From the NCBI GenBank assembly GCA_030247885.1, contig JAPDRO010000023.1, forward strand, positions 434,001 through 498,000: a stretch of 64,000 nt of DNA. Direction: 5' to 3'. The notes under the pieces are model-generated. The model did not search any database, was not told the DNA's origin, and saw only the letters and a list, made by a program, of their open reading frames with translations. A program made the position numbers and the translations under genes. Shown in pieces: positions 35,540 through 48,449 of the stretch; the stretch's first letter is position 1; every line of letters begins with the position of its first letter. This DNA is from Taxawa tesnikishii (nom. ined.). Taxonomy: Eukaryota > Ascomycota > Dothideomycetes > Dothideales.

Positions 35540-37908
35540 ATGCCTCATCCTACTCGCGCTTCTTCCTCTCCTTACATATCTACGCTTTCCGCTGCCCGCC
35601 GGCCGTCTTCTGGTTCTGGCAACACCACCACCGCCCCCGACTGCTGCCCGAGAACACAACCGCTGCGCCGCCTTTTCCGCCGCAACCACGCGCTTCGGAT
35701 CTGCCCGCTGCCACCCCCGGCCTTCCCTCCCTTGCAGCGTCTCCAGATCCACCACGACTTGGCGTCATCAACCCCCGTTCTTCGCCAGCCGAACCAACGA
35801 CCCGACCTTCTCCCTCTCACTCAAGATTCGCCTCGATCAGTTTGTTGAGGTCAAGAAAGCGAGCCTCGCAAAATTCTCTTTCTCAGGGTCTCCCCGTCGC
35901 CATTGACACCCGCTCTTCAAAGGCCGAGCCGGACGCGCCTCACGCACCTATAAGCGTTTCGGACAGGACTGTCGACTCAGACAGCCGTCTTTCCTCAACA
36001 CCCGCACCACCACCTGTCTTGCTCTCGCGAGAGTCACTGCCGCCTCGTGGGCACGCTCGCACCCTCTCCAGCACCACTCTCTCCGGATCAACCTCCACCC
36101 TTCCTACTTCTTCTGGACCAGCCGCCCAGGACCTGTCAGAAGAGGAAGGCATTGAGCGGGTAGACAGCATCGCTACACTATCAGACAACACCAGCACTCC
36201 AGGCCCCTGGACGGATATACTTGGGAAACAACGACGCAAGATGCACCAAACATCATCGAGGCTTCTCCGCATGACGGATGATGACAGACCTTTCACAAGA
36301 GTACGTGCCACCCACAATTGCAGCAGTACGGCCCCATACGACCAGTTGTATCCATAGCACCAATGTTTTCCCAATTCACATATGCCGGCCCTCTCTTTTC
36401 CTTTGTGTTGGCATCATACAAACTAACATATAGCGGCAGGACTTCAAGGACCTGTTCTCGACACTCATGGTCAGCTTGCCTCTCACACCGCACAGAGTCC
36501 GATTCTCCAAGGTTGAGCACACATTCACCACCGAAGAGGCCATTACCAACTTGGGCTCGCTCAAATTTTCCCAATCTAACCGTATGCCCGACCCAAAGGA
36601 CCCTTCCAGGATCGTGACAACAACCACGACCACGACTTTCTCAATGGCCAAGGAAATGGCTCGTTCCGTGTGCACAAAGTTCTTCGAGGCAAGATTCATT
36701 GAGTCTCTTGACGGCAAGACAGACTTTACCTCCAAGAGCTCCGTATGGCAGCTTACGCCAAAGGGTATGCGCATTCTTGCCCGGTTTTGCCAAAGGAATG
36801 GCATCCACCAGCGCCACGTGAACGAGGTTCTGGACTCGCCTAGGAACATGATGCAACTCGTCATCCTGGAGCGCGAGTCGGAGACAGACAAGATCAATCA
36901 CGACAAGGCCACTGTCGAGGTCATCTTCCGCAGATTCGTTGGCGAAACCGGACCCAACCTCAAACCGAATGCCTCCGGCTCGGATACAGATTCTCTGAAC
37001 GAATATGCCACAGGTCTTGTGGGTGTCCGGATGGTCAGAGTTCGCGGCCGGAGCGACAAGGAAAACCCGTACGTGTTCACAGGCAAAGCGGCAGTCGACT
37101 GGCTAATGGACTGCTGTACTACCGTTGACAAGAGGGAAACCTTCGAGATGGCGACTTTATTCATTCAGCACGGATTGATTACTCCTGCCATTGAAGAGCG
37201 CTACCCGAACGGCCAACCTCATCGTTTCCAGGCCACGAAGACTACCCAATATGCCGTTACCGAGAGGGGCATGCGTGTCGCGGGATGGGTGAGGAGCCCC
37301 AACGGATCTGTCAATGGAGAGGCCACTACTGCGAACAAAGCGCCAGCAGGCGTGGCTCGTGACTCCAACACCAACCGCATGACCATCATCATCCGCGATC
37401 CGGCACTTCGATTGTTGTTCCGGGAATTCCTTGGTGAGACCCACTGCGAAGAGAACTTGGCCTTTTACCTTGACGTGACTGCATTCCTACGCGATTATGA
37501 GCATGCGAAGAGGGCTGTTCCTCTCAGACTCGACCTTGTCCGTGAAACACTTGCAGCCGCTTACAGTCTGTACAATGCCTTCTTGGCTCCTGGCTCGCCA
37601 TGCGAACTGAACATTGACCACAACTTGCGCAACGCTCTTGCCGGTCGTATGACTAGGGCAGTGGGCGAAGATGAGGAGATGGTCAACAGCCTGGACGAGG
37701 TGGCGGTGCTTTTCGACCAAGCTCAAAACAGCGTGTTTAAGCTCATGGCAAGCGTAAGCGGCATTGTATGAATCCTTTACGTGCATCACTGACACCTTTG
37801 CAGGACTCCGTGCCGAAGTTTGCAAGAGATCCTAAATACGCCACCATCCTTCGCGACCGTAACCTGGAGCACCTTCTTACCTCTTTCGCCGGAACGTCAA
37901 TTTCATAA
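35540..37908 (+). CDS. flbA: Developmental regulator FlbA (DEP-RGS protein)
   Basis: Regulator of G-protein signalling that speeds GTP hydrolysis on the G-alpha subunit governing vegetative growth, so promoting conidiation in aspergilli. Exons are 35540-36300, 36440-37753 and 37804-37908. About 250 residues of Pro/Ser/Thr-rich disorder come first. A first DEP domain follows (around residues 305-390, KGMRILARFCQRNGI), then a second (around 465-520, YVFTGKAAVDWLMD). The RGS domain runs from about 574 (RDPALRLLFREFLGETHCEENLAFY) almost to the C-terminus. In exon 1 the frame shifts at CCCCC (35634-35638). One added base joins MPHPTRASSSP to the rest and gives the correct splice phase, so the interruption is probably an error. 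The third exon starts at a clean TTTGCAG acceptor. Confidence 0.9.
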
Positions 37909-39135
37909 AGCACTGTCGACATGCATCTTGCTCACGACGCCTGTTAAACAACCCGGCTCCAGTACTTGACTCATTCGCCTGGACCACTCAATGGCACCAA
38001 CGCCGATACCCATAGGGTCCCTTTACATCACGAGGAACACCTAATGAACATATTCATATCAGGAACATCATCCTGGACCGGAGAGCGCCCTCCCGATTTC
38101 TCCCCAGAATTCCATCGGTCAGGGCCCCCAGCACGCTGCAGCTGACGCTCCACGGCCCCCTTTCGACACCAAGCCAACATTCCTGGCCGTCGAATTATTT
38201 CCATATCTGTATCTAACGCGGCTTGGCATTCTCCAAAATTCATTGGGCGTTGGATTTGCATCTAAGGTTGGCGTAGCGTCTCACGATGTCGTCAGCATGA
38301 ATACCTTGGACGAGCGCTGGTCTCCCTAATTGAGTTTTCTTTTACTATTTTTCATTGCTTTTTCTGGCTTCCAGCTCTCAGGCGCCACCGATACGGCATA
38401 CGGGACGTCTCTGTGGGTTGCGAGTAGTGCCCTGTACCGCTCCCCGGATGCGACAAGCGCCCGACTGGGAAAGCAGGGAACTGGTGTTTATTGGCTGAGA
38501 ACGGCGCGGACCGAGTGGAGATGTGTGTGTGGGTTATAGTTTTCGGGCACGCGCGTTTGGTTCGGAGTCTTGTTTGTACTATATTATAGATCACGCTACA
38601 TGACATGTGTCTCATGCATATCCCATCTCGCGTGCATGTCTTCTCCTGTTATGTGCTAGTAGCCGTTTGAGTCTCGCTCCTACATTTCAAATCGCTGACC
38701 GTGATGCGGCTGATCCCGTGTGTGCTCCTAAAACGGTGTGGAGCAAAAAGCAGCAATCTGTTCGCACAAAACGGGTTAGCATCTCCCAGGGTAGACCAAC
38801 CCTAGAAAAGCTTTCGGCTACGGTCACGACTCCGCGAGTTGGCACAAATAGCCTTCGACGCGTGCTGCGTTTCAACAGTTACTACGCGCCACGCGCCGTT
38901 CCTGGCTTGTTGTCTCCTCACTTGCCGCTCGTTTGTTTAGTGTGTGGTGTATGTGTGTGTCTGTGTGTGACTGTGCACCTGCCTTGATCTTGAATCTTAC
39001 CTTGACAAAGCCACTCCTCCTTTCCCTGCCGCCGATCCAAACACGTCTCCTCTCTCCGCACTGATCGAGCCAGTATCGGTACATTATACACCTTATCTTG
39101 CTTGCTAGACCCACTCTTACCTTCACGGCAAAACT
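37909..39135. other. Intergenic region upstream of chk1
   Basis: 1.2 kb between two rightward genes. A TG-rich stretch at about 38939-38970 is the only repeat seen. Frames of up to 126 codons have no support. Confidence 0.45.
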
Positions 39136-41006
39136 ATGGGGGCGCCTCCTGGAGTACGTATAGGCTAGACCCATACACTTCCCCTCTCTATCTCTATCCA
39201 CCTTCCGTCTAACCGCCCGTTACATGTAGTCTCAAGTGGCGCCACTGCCGACAGATCTCCCCTTTCGCCTTGTCTCAAAGACCATCGGATCGGGCGCCTA
39301 CGCATCGTTCGTTACTCCTCCTCCCTCCGGGTCCTGCCGTCCGCCATCTCATGGCTCGGGCTGACCGAGGTCAACCACTCATGCATACACGCATACTGAC
39401 ATGCACCCCGTTCTAGGATCCGCAGGGCTACACCAAAGAATGCGGCCAAACCGGTAATAGCAGTAAAGTTCATCCACAAAGAACATGCATTCCGTATAGG
39501 CAAGCTCAGGCCGAAGCAACTACAGCTTGAGATTTCAATACACGCCAACGTCAGCGGTCATCAGAATATCATCCGTTTCCTCAGTTCCGGACAGGATCAG
39601 GCATGGTACTGGATTGCGATGGAGCTCGCCGATGGTGGCGACCTCTTCGACAAGATCGAAGCCGATGAGGGTGTCGGTGAAGACGTTGCTCACTTCTACT
39701 TCGCACAACTCATCAGCGCAGTGGCTTGGTGCCATAGCAAAGGCGTCGCCCATCGGGATATCAAACCTGAGAACATGCTCCTGACAGGGGAGGGTGATTT
39801 GAAACTTGCCGACTTTGGACTCGCCACGCAGTATTTAGATGTCAGGACAGGCGCGCGGAAAACCTGCGGTATGGTCTGCGGCAGCCCGCCGTACATCGCA
39901 CCCGAAATCATCAAAGTAGGAACGGCAAACCAGAAACGGAAGGCCGGCCAAGACAAAGTAGGCTATGAGGCGAATAAGGCTGATCTCTGGAGCTGTGCGA
40001 TTGTACTTTTGTGCTCCTTGTGGGTAACACCCCGTGGGACATTCCAGTGGAGCGGGACAGCGACGAGTTTGAGGAATACCTACGGACCGAGGGCAGACCT
40101 CAGGATGAGTTGTGGGACAAGATCGGTCCTGAAGTCCTCAGTCTGTTGAGAGGCATATTGCGAGTCGACGAGACCAAGCGGTTCACGCTTGACGATATAC
40201 GGATACACCCATGGTTCAAACGACCTAACAAGTTCATGGGTAAAGATGGAAAAGCTTCCGACTCTGTGTCCCTAGCTACGAACATGATTGAACGACTCCG
40301 CATCGACTTCTCAGCGAACGTGCCTTCATCACAGCAGATGACCCAGGAAATGGATGTGGACGCTTACTCACAGCCCACCAAGCCATCAGCATGGGCCTCA
40401 CACTTTGCCTCTACCCAGCCTGAGACTCCGATTGCAGAGCAACCGTTCGATTGGGAAGCTCCGCCACGGTTCGAACTAGCCGTCAGGGGCAGATTCAGCG
40501 CTTCACAGCCAACGACAGCTCTTGACCGCAACCAAGCAACACTAGCACACGACTTTGCCCAGCAGCTCTCCGAAGACCCATCCATGACCCAGTTCTCCGC
40601 CACACCATCAGTCCCACTTTCACTCACTCAGCAAGCGAGGCATTTCCGGGACATCGTCCCCTCGCACTCTCTCGCACGGTTCTACTCGGCCATGCCAATC
40701 CCGCAGCTTCTGCCTCAACTTGGGTCTGCGCTGCATCAGCTAGGCATACCTGTCCCACCGCTCAGCCCTTCGGCGTTGCAGGACAAGACGACAGAGGCTA
40801 CGATTCGCATCAAGACGGTAGATGGGAGGAAGCAGGGGATGAGCGGGCACGTGATGGTGGAGCGGATCAACCTTGATGGGCTGATCGAAGTCAGGTTCGT
40901 CAAGGCTAAGGGCGATCCGTTGGAGTGGAGGAGGCTTTTCAAGAAGATGGTGGTTCTGTGCCAGGATGCGGTGCTCACTCATGACAAGCTAATGCAGTCT
41001 GGATGA
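39136..41006 (+). CDS. chk1: Checkpoint kinase Chk1
   Basis: Ser/Thr kinase that halts the cycle after DNA damage. Exon 1 is only 18 nt (39136-39153), then 39230-39306 and 39417-41006; about 561 residues. Kinase landmarks are the glycine-loop GSGAYASI, the ATP lysine in VIAVKFIHKEH, the Chk1-typical MELADGGDLFDKIEADEGVG, HRDIKPEN, DFGLAT and GSPPYIAPE. The C-terminal third contains a disordered linker and a KA1-like regulatory region (MVERINLDGLIEVRFVKAKGDP). At TTTT 40007-40010 the frame breaks inside the kinase domain. One more T gives WSCAIVLFVLLVGNTPWD, the expected helix, and makes exon 3 agree in length. The first two introns are inferred from splice sites and phase. Confidence 0.9.
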
Positions 41007-41492
41007 TGGGCGTGGGATAGGAGGAAGGACAGGAGCTGGATACGTTTGAAAATTGAATCCTTGCATCATGAACTACCCAGCCAGGATGTTCGAATCGGGC
41101 GCGTGTAGTTAGCAGAGGCGCTCGGCTGTATAACAACAGACTTGGACCAGCAACATGCATCTTCGAGGCAGTGTCTTCATGCTGCCTCTCAGACCTGTGG
41201 GATTGTATTACTCCCCTTGTCTGTTGGCGAGTGGAAGCGAACAGCTCAAGTGGAGCTCAAGTGAAGCTCAAGTGAAGTCAGTCGATCGATGCTTGTTTTC
41301 GATGTTTGCGGGGGCGGAGCGGAGGAGAGACGCAGCGAAGACGGACAGAGCGAAACCGGGAGCCGAGATGCCGAGATCGCTCTTCCCTGAGCCAAATCCG
41401 TCGGCTGTTATTGGTCCAAGTCTACTTTTCTTCCCAGTCGCAGTCTTCGACTCACGAGACCATCTTTCTGCTAAGCAATTGTCTGGCACAGA
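41007..41492. other. Spacer between chk1 and the aconitase gene
   Basis: Promoter region of the aconitase gene. A short imperfect tandem AAGTGGAGCTC/AAGTGAAGCTC motif lies near 41249-41275. Nothing else is seen. Confidence 0.4.
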
Positions 41493-44011
41493 ATGGCGCA
41501 GGCGCTCAGAGCAGGCAGCTTACCTGCGGTCAGTGTGAGAACCTCCCATATACTACACTTTTCATACACGTATGTGTGTTACGTTACAGTCAACTGACTC
41601 CAGCTTCACAGTCCCTCAAGCGCGTTGCGCCACTCTCGCGCCGCTGCTTTGCAACCTCAGCAGAGGCCTCTACCACTCCTGTTGCCTCGGACATCTCTGC
41701 CCGCACTCCTCCCTATCCCAAGCTTCTCAAGAAGCTGCACGAAGTCCGCCGCATTCTCCCCAACCGGCCCCTTACTCTCGCCGAGAAGATCCTTTACTCC
41801 CATCTCCAGTCACCTGAGGAATCCCTCCTCACCGGAACCAACAATGGCGCCGACATTCGCGGCAAGGCCAACCTGAAGTTGAAGCCGGACCGAGTGGCGA
41901 TGCAGGATGCGTCGGCCCAGATGGCGCTGTTGCAGTTCATGTCCTGTGGCCTGCCGTCGACTGCGGTGCCCGCCAGTATCCACTGCGACCATATGATTGT
42001 GGGAGAAAGAGGTGCAGACGTCGATCTTCCGGAGAGTCTGAAGGGCAACAAGGAGGTGTACGACTTCCTCGAGAGCGCGGGAAAGAAGTACGGTATTGAA
42101 TTTTGGCCCCCCGGTGCGGGTATCATCCACCAGAGTGTGCTGGAGAACTACGCGGCCCCTGGTCTGATGATGCTGGGCACGGACAGCCACACACCTAATG
42201 CGGGAGGTTTGGGAGCTATCGCTATCGGTGTCGGTGGTGCAGATGCTGTGGATGCATTGGTGGATGCTCCTTGGGAGTTGAAGGCACCCAAGATCTTGGG
42301 TGTTAAGCTGGAGGGCAAGCTGAGCGGATGGGCGAGTCCAAAGGATGTCATTCTCAACCTCGCTGGACAGCTCACCGTTCGGGGCGGTACTGGCTTCATC
42401 ATCGAGTACTTCGGTCCAGGTGTCGAGTCTCTCAGCGCTACCGGCATGGCTACGATCTGCAACATGGGCGCCGAAGTTGGCGCGACAACCTCCCTGTTCC
42501 CCTTCTCCACTGCTCACATCCCATACCTGAACGCCACCCATCGTGGTCCGATCGCGCTGGCTGCCTCTACCATCGCGTCGTCTCCCGGCGCGCACAACCT
42601 TCTTCGTCCCGACTCTGCAGCCGAATACGACCAGGTCGTCACCATCGACCTCAGCTCCCTTGAACCACACATCAACGGCCCTTTCACACCAGATCTCTCC
42701 ACGCCGCTTTCCAAGTTCTCCGAAATGGTCAAGGCCAACAGGTGGCCCGAGGCCTTGCACGCCGGTCTTATCGGATCGTGCACGAACTCCTCTTACCAGG
42801 ACATGAGACGCTCAGAGTCGCTCGTGCAACAAGCCAGTGCAGCCGGTCTCAAGCCGAAAGCCGACTTCTTCATCACTCCTGGCAGTGAGCAGATCCGCGC
42901 TACCCTCGACCGCGACAATACCCTCTCCACATTCAGCGAGGCTGGCGGTGTCATCCTCGCCAACGCCTGCGGTCCTTGCATTGGCCAATGGAAGCGGACA
43001 GACGGTGTCGAGAAGGGGGTTGATAACGCCATCTTCACGTCTTACAACCGCAACTTCCGCTCCCGAAACGACGGCAATGCCAGGACGATGAACTTCCTCG
43101 CCTCTCCCGAGTTGGTGACGGCCATGTCCTACGCTGGCAGCACCACTTTCAACCCCATGACCGACACCATCCCCCTTCCCAACGGCGAGTCTTTCCGCTT
43201 CCAGCCTCCTCAGGGCGAAGACCTCCCCTCCTCTGGTTTCGCACAAGGCAACCCCGACTTCCTGCCCACACCCGGCAAGCCCGACCCCAGCGTGCAAGTC
43301 GCCGTCGCACCAACATCGGCCCGTCTCGCGCTCCTCGAGCCCTTCGCCCCATTCCCGGACCACGAGCTCTCCAGCCTCCGCGTCCTGGTCAAGGTCAAGG
43401 GTCAGTGCACAACCGACACCATCTCCGCGGCCGGTCCGTGGTTGAAGTACAAGGGCCACCTGCCCAACATCGCCGAGAACACCCTCATCGGCGCCATCAA
43501 CGCCGAAACGGGCGAGACCAACGTCGTCTACGACATCGACGACACCTCGCGCGCCAACGGCATGGGCATCCCGGCCCTGGGCAAGAAGTGGAAGGAAGAA
43601 GGCCGCGAATGGCTCGTCGTGGCCGAGCACAACTACGGCGAGGGCTCCGCGCGCGAACACGCCGCGCTGCAGCCCCGCTACCTCGGCGCCCGCATCATCC
43701 TGACCAAATCCTTCGCCCGCATCCACGAGACAAACCTCAAGAAGCAGGGCGTCGTGCCCCTCACTTTCGCCAACGAGAACGACTACGACAGAATCTCCGC
43801 CTGCGACGAGGTGCGCACCGAGGGACTGCTGGACGTGTTGAAGAGTGGCGGGAAGGGCGAGGTCGCGGTCGTGGTCAGGAAGAGGGATGGGAGTGAGGTC
43901 AGGATCGCGACTAAGCACACGTTGAGTGAGGACCAGTGCGCTTTCGTGCTCGCGGGCAGTGCGTTGAACTTGCTTGCGAAGAAGGCGGGCAACGCCGAAG
44001 CTGTTGCGTAG
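41493..44011 (+). CDS. Mitochondrial aconitase paralogue, ACO2 type (homocitrate dehydratase)
   Basis: Iron-sulphur (de)hydratase. By sequence it follows the yeast Aco2 branch rather than the citric-acid-cycle Aco1, and yeast Aco2 dehydrates homocitrate in lysine synthesis. Exon 1 (41493-41534) starts the mitochondrial presequence, and exon 2 (41612-44011) holds the rest; 813 residues. After the presequence (RRCFATS), PLTLAEKILYSHL and RVAMQDASAQMALLQFM lead the catalytic core. Cluster cysteines lie in GSCTNSS and NACGPCIGQW, and the active-site serine in NYGEGSAREHAAL. The frame is unbroken over 2.4 kb. In the usual TTDHIS motif the histidine is replaced by threonine (TTDTIS). The first intron uses GTGAGA and TTCACAG, chosen by phase, so exon 1 is less certain. 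Confidence 0.88.
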
Positions 44012-44013
44012 GG

Positions 44014-44034
44014 TTGTTGTTGTTGTTGTTGTTG
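44014..44034. repeat. TTG trinucleotide repeat
   Basis: Seven TTG units three bases past the aconitase stop codon, so in the transcribed 3' leader. Confidence 0.85.
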
Positions 44035-44060
44035 CACGAAAAATGGACGGGTTGTGTGGT

Positions 44061-44078
44061 GGATGGATGGATGGATGG
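44061..44078. repeat. GGAT tetranucleotide repeat
   Basis: Four and a half GGAT units in the probable 3' untranslated region of the aconitase gene. Confidence 0.8.
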
Positions 44079-45581
44079 CCAGTTTGGTGCATTTTGGTAT
44101 GGAGTTTACGGGATTGGTTGGGCAAAAGACTTTCTGTAGATGTCAAAAAGCTTCGTGTATAGAAAGCATCCCCTTTTTCATTCCTTTTTTTCTTTTCTGG
44201 CCCGAAATACCCCTTCCTTTTCGTTGGGTTTGAAGGGTAGTAGGGTCGAGTCGGAGGGTTGCAGATTCGCCGCCCATCGCATGGTTGCGCTGGGTTTCAC
44301 CACGTCTGCAAACTAATGGACGAAGAACAGCTCCTGGTCTTGTGATCCAGTTCGCGGCGATATCTGGAGCAGACAGTTTTGGTGTCTTGACTCTGTCCCT
44401 TGGGCCAATAGATTGCTCCTTTCACGGAGAGAGTTTTGATAAAGAAGGCGGTACGTACCCTTCGTTTTCGTGCAACCAAAGCCGAGAAGTTACAGGAGCA
44501 ATACCATTACGTATGGTTACGTACAATATGAGCCTCGGAATACCGCGTGAGCTCATCGAAACGTTCAGGGCGAGACAGATGCGGGAGACGTTTTAGGAAG
44601 GTGCTTAAGGTCAGAAGCAACGTGGTAGGTGAGGAAGTCACATATTGCTTTAGGAAGGAGAGAAGCTGATGAGAGCGGTAGAGACCCGGTGCTAGACTGG
44701 GTTACAAACATTACCGGCCCCCGGATTGATGCTCCCAGGTCCTCATCTCCGGCTGCCAATACACAGTAGACTAGAGGGTTGGTCCTGCGGCCAGCGCCTC
44801 TCAGGTAAGAAGGGAAAGAACACTCACCCCACCGAACACGAATGCGGGAGTCAATGGTCGTAGCTAATGCTTTGAGTGGCTAGCAGTGAGCCATGTCCTC
44901 CGTTGCATCTGCTGCAGCCCGCCAGATCTTCCGCTACGCTAGCCTCGCCTCCTCGTCTTCTCCTTCTCCTTGACAAATACATAACAAAGGCCGACCAATA
45001 CCATAGATTGATCCCGAACCCATCGCTCCGTCCCTCTACGGACAGGGCCAGTGCCACTTGCCCATGTGCAATTGAAATCCGGTGTCGCTCGTATTGAGGC
45101 AAACTATCGTGCTTTCGACGGGCGGTTGGACACCCTCTCGGTGGCGACAACCAGGACGGAAAATGTAGAGTTGAGGAAGCAGTATGCATAAGTACTTGCG
45201 AGGGCCACGCCAAGGAGGGCGATGAGACGACAACGCAACAGAATGTTTCTGCCGTGCTGGGAAAACGCCCAGCCGCCCCATGGATACGCACTTTGATCCA
45301 GTGTTTTCGATACCCGATTGAACTGCCCGATTAACTGCTAATGCATTGCGACTCCGTAGAAGCGCAGGCACTGACGACGCCTGAGTGGTGGGCCTTGTTT
45401 TCCTCTATAGCTGTGGGTAAGCGCCGTGGTCAAGCACGGTACGATCATAACCGCATACACCGTTTGAGATGCAGACGCTATGCCGTCGCTGCTGCGTTGC
45501 GACGGCAACTCGTCAACCGATTAGACCTGGCAATCCTGACCCTCTGATGACCACTATTGAAGAGCGTTATCTTCAATATCC

Positions 45582-48449
45582 TTAGATGGGCGGGTACTGA
45601 ACATGGAACCCGGGATGAGCCGGACTACTCATGAGCGTGTAGTCCGACGGCTGCAACGGAAGTGTAGTAGCAGGAAGAGACGTCCACATATAAGCTTCCG
45701 AAACCCGTGGCTGCGATGCTGGGGCAATGAATTGTCCAGGATGCTGGATCTGAGGCTGTATTTCGCGCGGAAAGAGATTGGGGAATGATGTAGTCAGGCT
45801 GGCAGTACGAGAGCTTTCGCCCGGGTTTGGCGTGGCGGCGAAACGATCCATCGGTTCTGTCGCAAGCATGGCATGGGTGAAGATGGCTGACATGGGTGGT
45901 GTGGTGATGACCGGCTGCTCTGATGGAGCAACAACCACGCTTGGAGCGACGCCTGGTGGCAGGCTGATGCCCCATTTCCTCGCCAAACCGTATATGGTAT
46001 TAATGCAGCGAGCTGCAGAGGGGTGGTTTGTGGACATTGCTTGCAAATCATCTGGGACGATCAGCGACAGTGATGGATACCTTGAGGGAAGCTGCTTACG
46101 AATCGCTTGAGTCAGGTGCACTGCCGCAGGTTGAGAAGGCAAATCAATTAAGTGAATGGTACTCGCCGAGAGTACAGTGACAACAGCAGCTAAACATACG
46201 CGTCGGAGGCCGTACATAGCTCTTAGAGCATTCATAAGGTTGGAGACCTCCGTGGCACAAAATGTACACACGTCGCGCGGATACAGGCCAGTCGCCTGCA
46301 AATCGAGCTTGATAAAAGGGCGAAAGAGACTACGCATCAGTCAGCGAATGATTGAGAAGTTGCAGCAGGTTGACGTACTGTAATACAGCCATATAATAAT
46401 ACATATGCAGCACAATGACATGCGGCAGCGACGTGTTCTGTAGACGGAATGGTTCCGGTAGGTCGTTGTACCATGATTGGTACGCAGCATATGCCGTTGC
46501 CAGTTTCCGTGGCGTGAACTTCTCGAGTGGTGCGTAAAGGGTCGTGTTCATGTCATTCACGATCTCTGATAGCCTGCTGAGCTGTTCTATAAACAGACAA
46601 GCCCGTATAGGTTGTTGTCCGCTTGTGCTGACTGGCAAGTTCGCATCCGCATATGGCATCCATATCTGGTCATCCCTTCTTTCCAGTGTAACGGCTGCGA
46701 AGATGTCAGTCCTGGTTCACGATGAACCGGCAGGCTATCGCAACTGGCTGACGGATTCGTTTTTGTGCGGCAGGTACTCACGTCGCTCAACATCCGCTGC
46801 GTTTCGAGACAGCTGCGATAATCTTCCGAAGCTAAGTGAGCATATTCTGCGGTAAAAAGTCAGCACTGCGCTCAACTAAGCAAACGCGAAACGCGAAAAC
46901 AACTGAAGCCGAGCAACACTCTGCAGCATACGAGGGAATCAAATCTTGCAGATTGTTGCAACCGGTTACGGCACCCACGAATACTCCGCGACTGTGGAAG
47001 GCGGGCAGATTTTCCTTGGATTACGACAGCAGTGGAGACCGACCATTGGCGGTGTTGGGAACTGTGTCCACACCGGTCAGATGCTAGCCTCTGAGCCTCA
47101 GCAAGTGAAAACCGCACGGCCGTGCGTGTGCTATATCATCTTCACAAGCTATATATCTCTCTGAACCGCTCCTGCTTGTGATTTCTTGAGCAGAAAGGGA
47201 GTTCCGCATCAGTCCACTTACGTTTCAAGGTTAAAGACACCCCAGAAAGTGAGTCTCCGGATCTCTATATCAATCGGTCTCAGTCCGGTGTGTATGCCGG
47301 AAGTCGAGGAAAGGTGCAAGCCCATCTCCAATGCCATCCTTGCACACCTTCCAGCGTATCGGTACCCTATATTGTCTCGTCCAGACGAGGTCTCGCGTAT
47401 ACTCATGACGCCCAGCGCTTGGACTGTCGTTAACGAAGGCTCCGTAATGCTGTCCAACAGGTGTTTCGCTTCTGCAAAGAAATAGTCCCCTGCTGTTGTC
47501 GGCCGATCCTGATCAGTCCTGGCAGCTGGACGGTCTGAAAAATGACATGCATGGGCCAGCACAGCATTAACAAGTAGAGCACTGCAATATCTCGTCCCTC
47601 CTCTTGTCATGTCTTGCAAGAAATGGTCCTTAGAAAAAGCATCGAGTAGGAATGTTGCCAGGAGAAGTAGACATTCAGACTAATCCTTGTCAACCTCCAC
47701 TGGAGAAAGGGGGCCTTGCAAAAATCTTGCAATGGTTCCAAGCACTTACAGATGATCTACAAATTCGGCATCTTGAGGATGACGAAACCATGATCCTGGG
47801 CCTCCTTGCTCGCTATGCTGCGATTGTTCTTCCATCGAGCCCCATTCTGGAAATCCGGAACCGGTGCGACTCGTTGAACTTTCAGCCCCCAAAGAAGGTG
47901 CTTCCGTGTTAAAGCTCTCCACAGATCGAGTTGTATGGTCTGTGAGATCCGCGTCTAGAGTGCGGGCATTCGTTATCCAGGTGTAGTTGTTCCCAGTCCT
48001 TAGAGCGTCCGCAATGTTGTCGAGTCCCTCTCCACCCCTCAGGCTTTGGAACAGAGTAAAAGCATCCCTTTCCGGCAAATTCCTCAGAGAGTTGACAATG
48101 ACGTCCAGGGCGCTGTTTTGCGTCTGTAGTGATTGTATGTCTCGTCTCAAGGCTCCTTTCCGTCTGTGATCGCTGTCCGCATCATAGGCGCATTCTGTAC
48201 GATACACGGCTGTGCATGTAGAACAGGCCGGTATACTTCCATCACACTAGGAAATAACCTGTCAACCCTCTTCTGGCACAGGTGTCGTAGCATTCATGTG
48301 CTTGCGATTCATACCTTGCTCTTTCGCTTTCGGCACGGAATGCACGCAGATGATATCGCCCTCCTCTTCTGTGCTCGCGAAGAGGTAGGTATGCTTTCCG
48401 TAGCATCGCCGGAGCCTTCAACTTTGGAGCGGATCTGCCTAGGTGGCAT
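45582..48449 (-). CDS. Zn2Cys6 transcription factor, NirA-like
   Basis: Nuclear DNA-binding regulator. Resolved exons read leftwards: 48449-48315, 48246-47750, 47685-47222, then after a gap 46694-46379 and 46329-45582. The zinc cluster spans the first intron: CIPCRKRKSK joins CDGSIPACSTC and a last cysteine in TECAYD, in the C-X2-C-X6-C...C-X2-C-X6-7-C pattern. The following DHRRKGALRRDIQSLQ is typical of NirA-like factors. The fungal-specific middle homology region follows (LLVNAVLAHACHF; YYYMAVL joined to HLFRPFIKLDL). In the third exon AAAAA 47634-47638 appears one base short. The 47221-46695 gap should contain one or more exons I cannot place. Targets are unknown; similarity in style to NirA does not prove nitrate control. 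Confidence 0.8.

Larger units (their letters stand above)
44012..45581. other. Spacer between convergent genes
   Basis: Starts with a TTG repeat in the aconitase 3' region (44014-44034) and a GGAT repeat (44061-44078). Further right are unsupported frames on both strands, up to 146 codons at 44851-45291. Confidence 0.45.

Noticed and set aside
35540-44011. Biosynthetic or defence gene cluster
   Set aside because: Neighbours are unrelated housekeeping and signalling genes with no core biosynthetic or defence enzyme.
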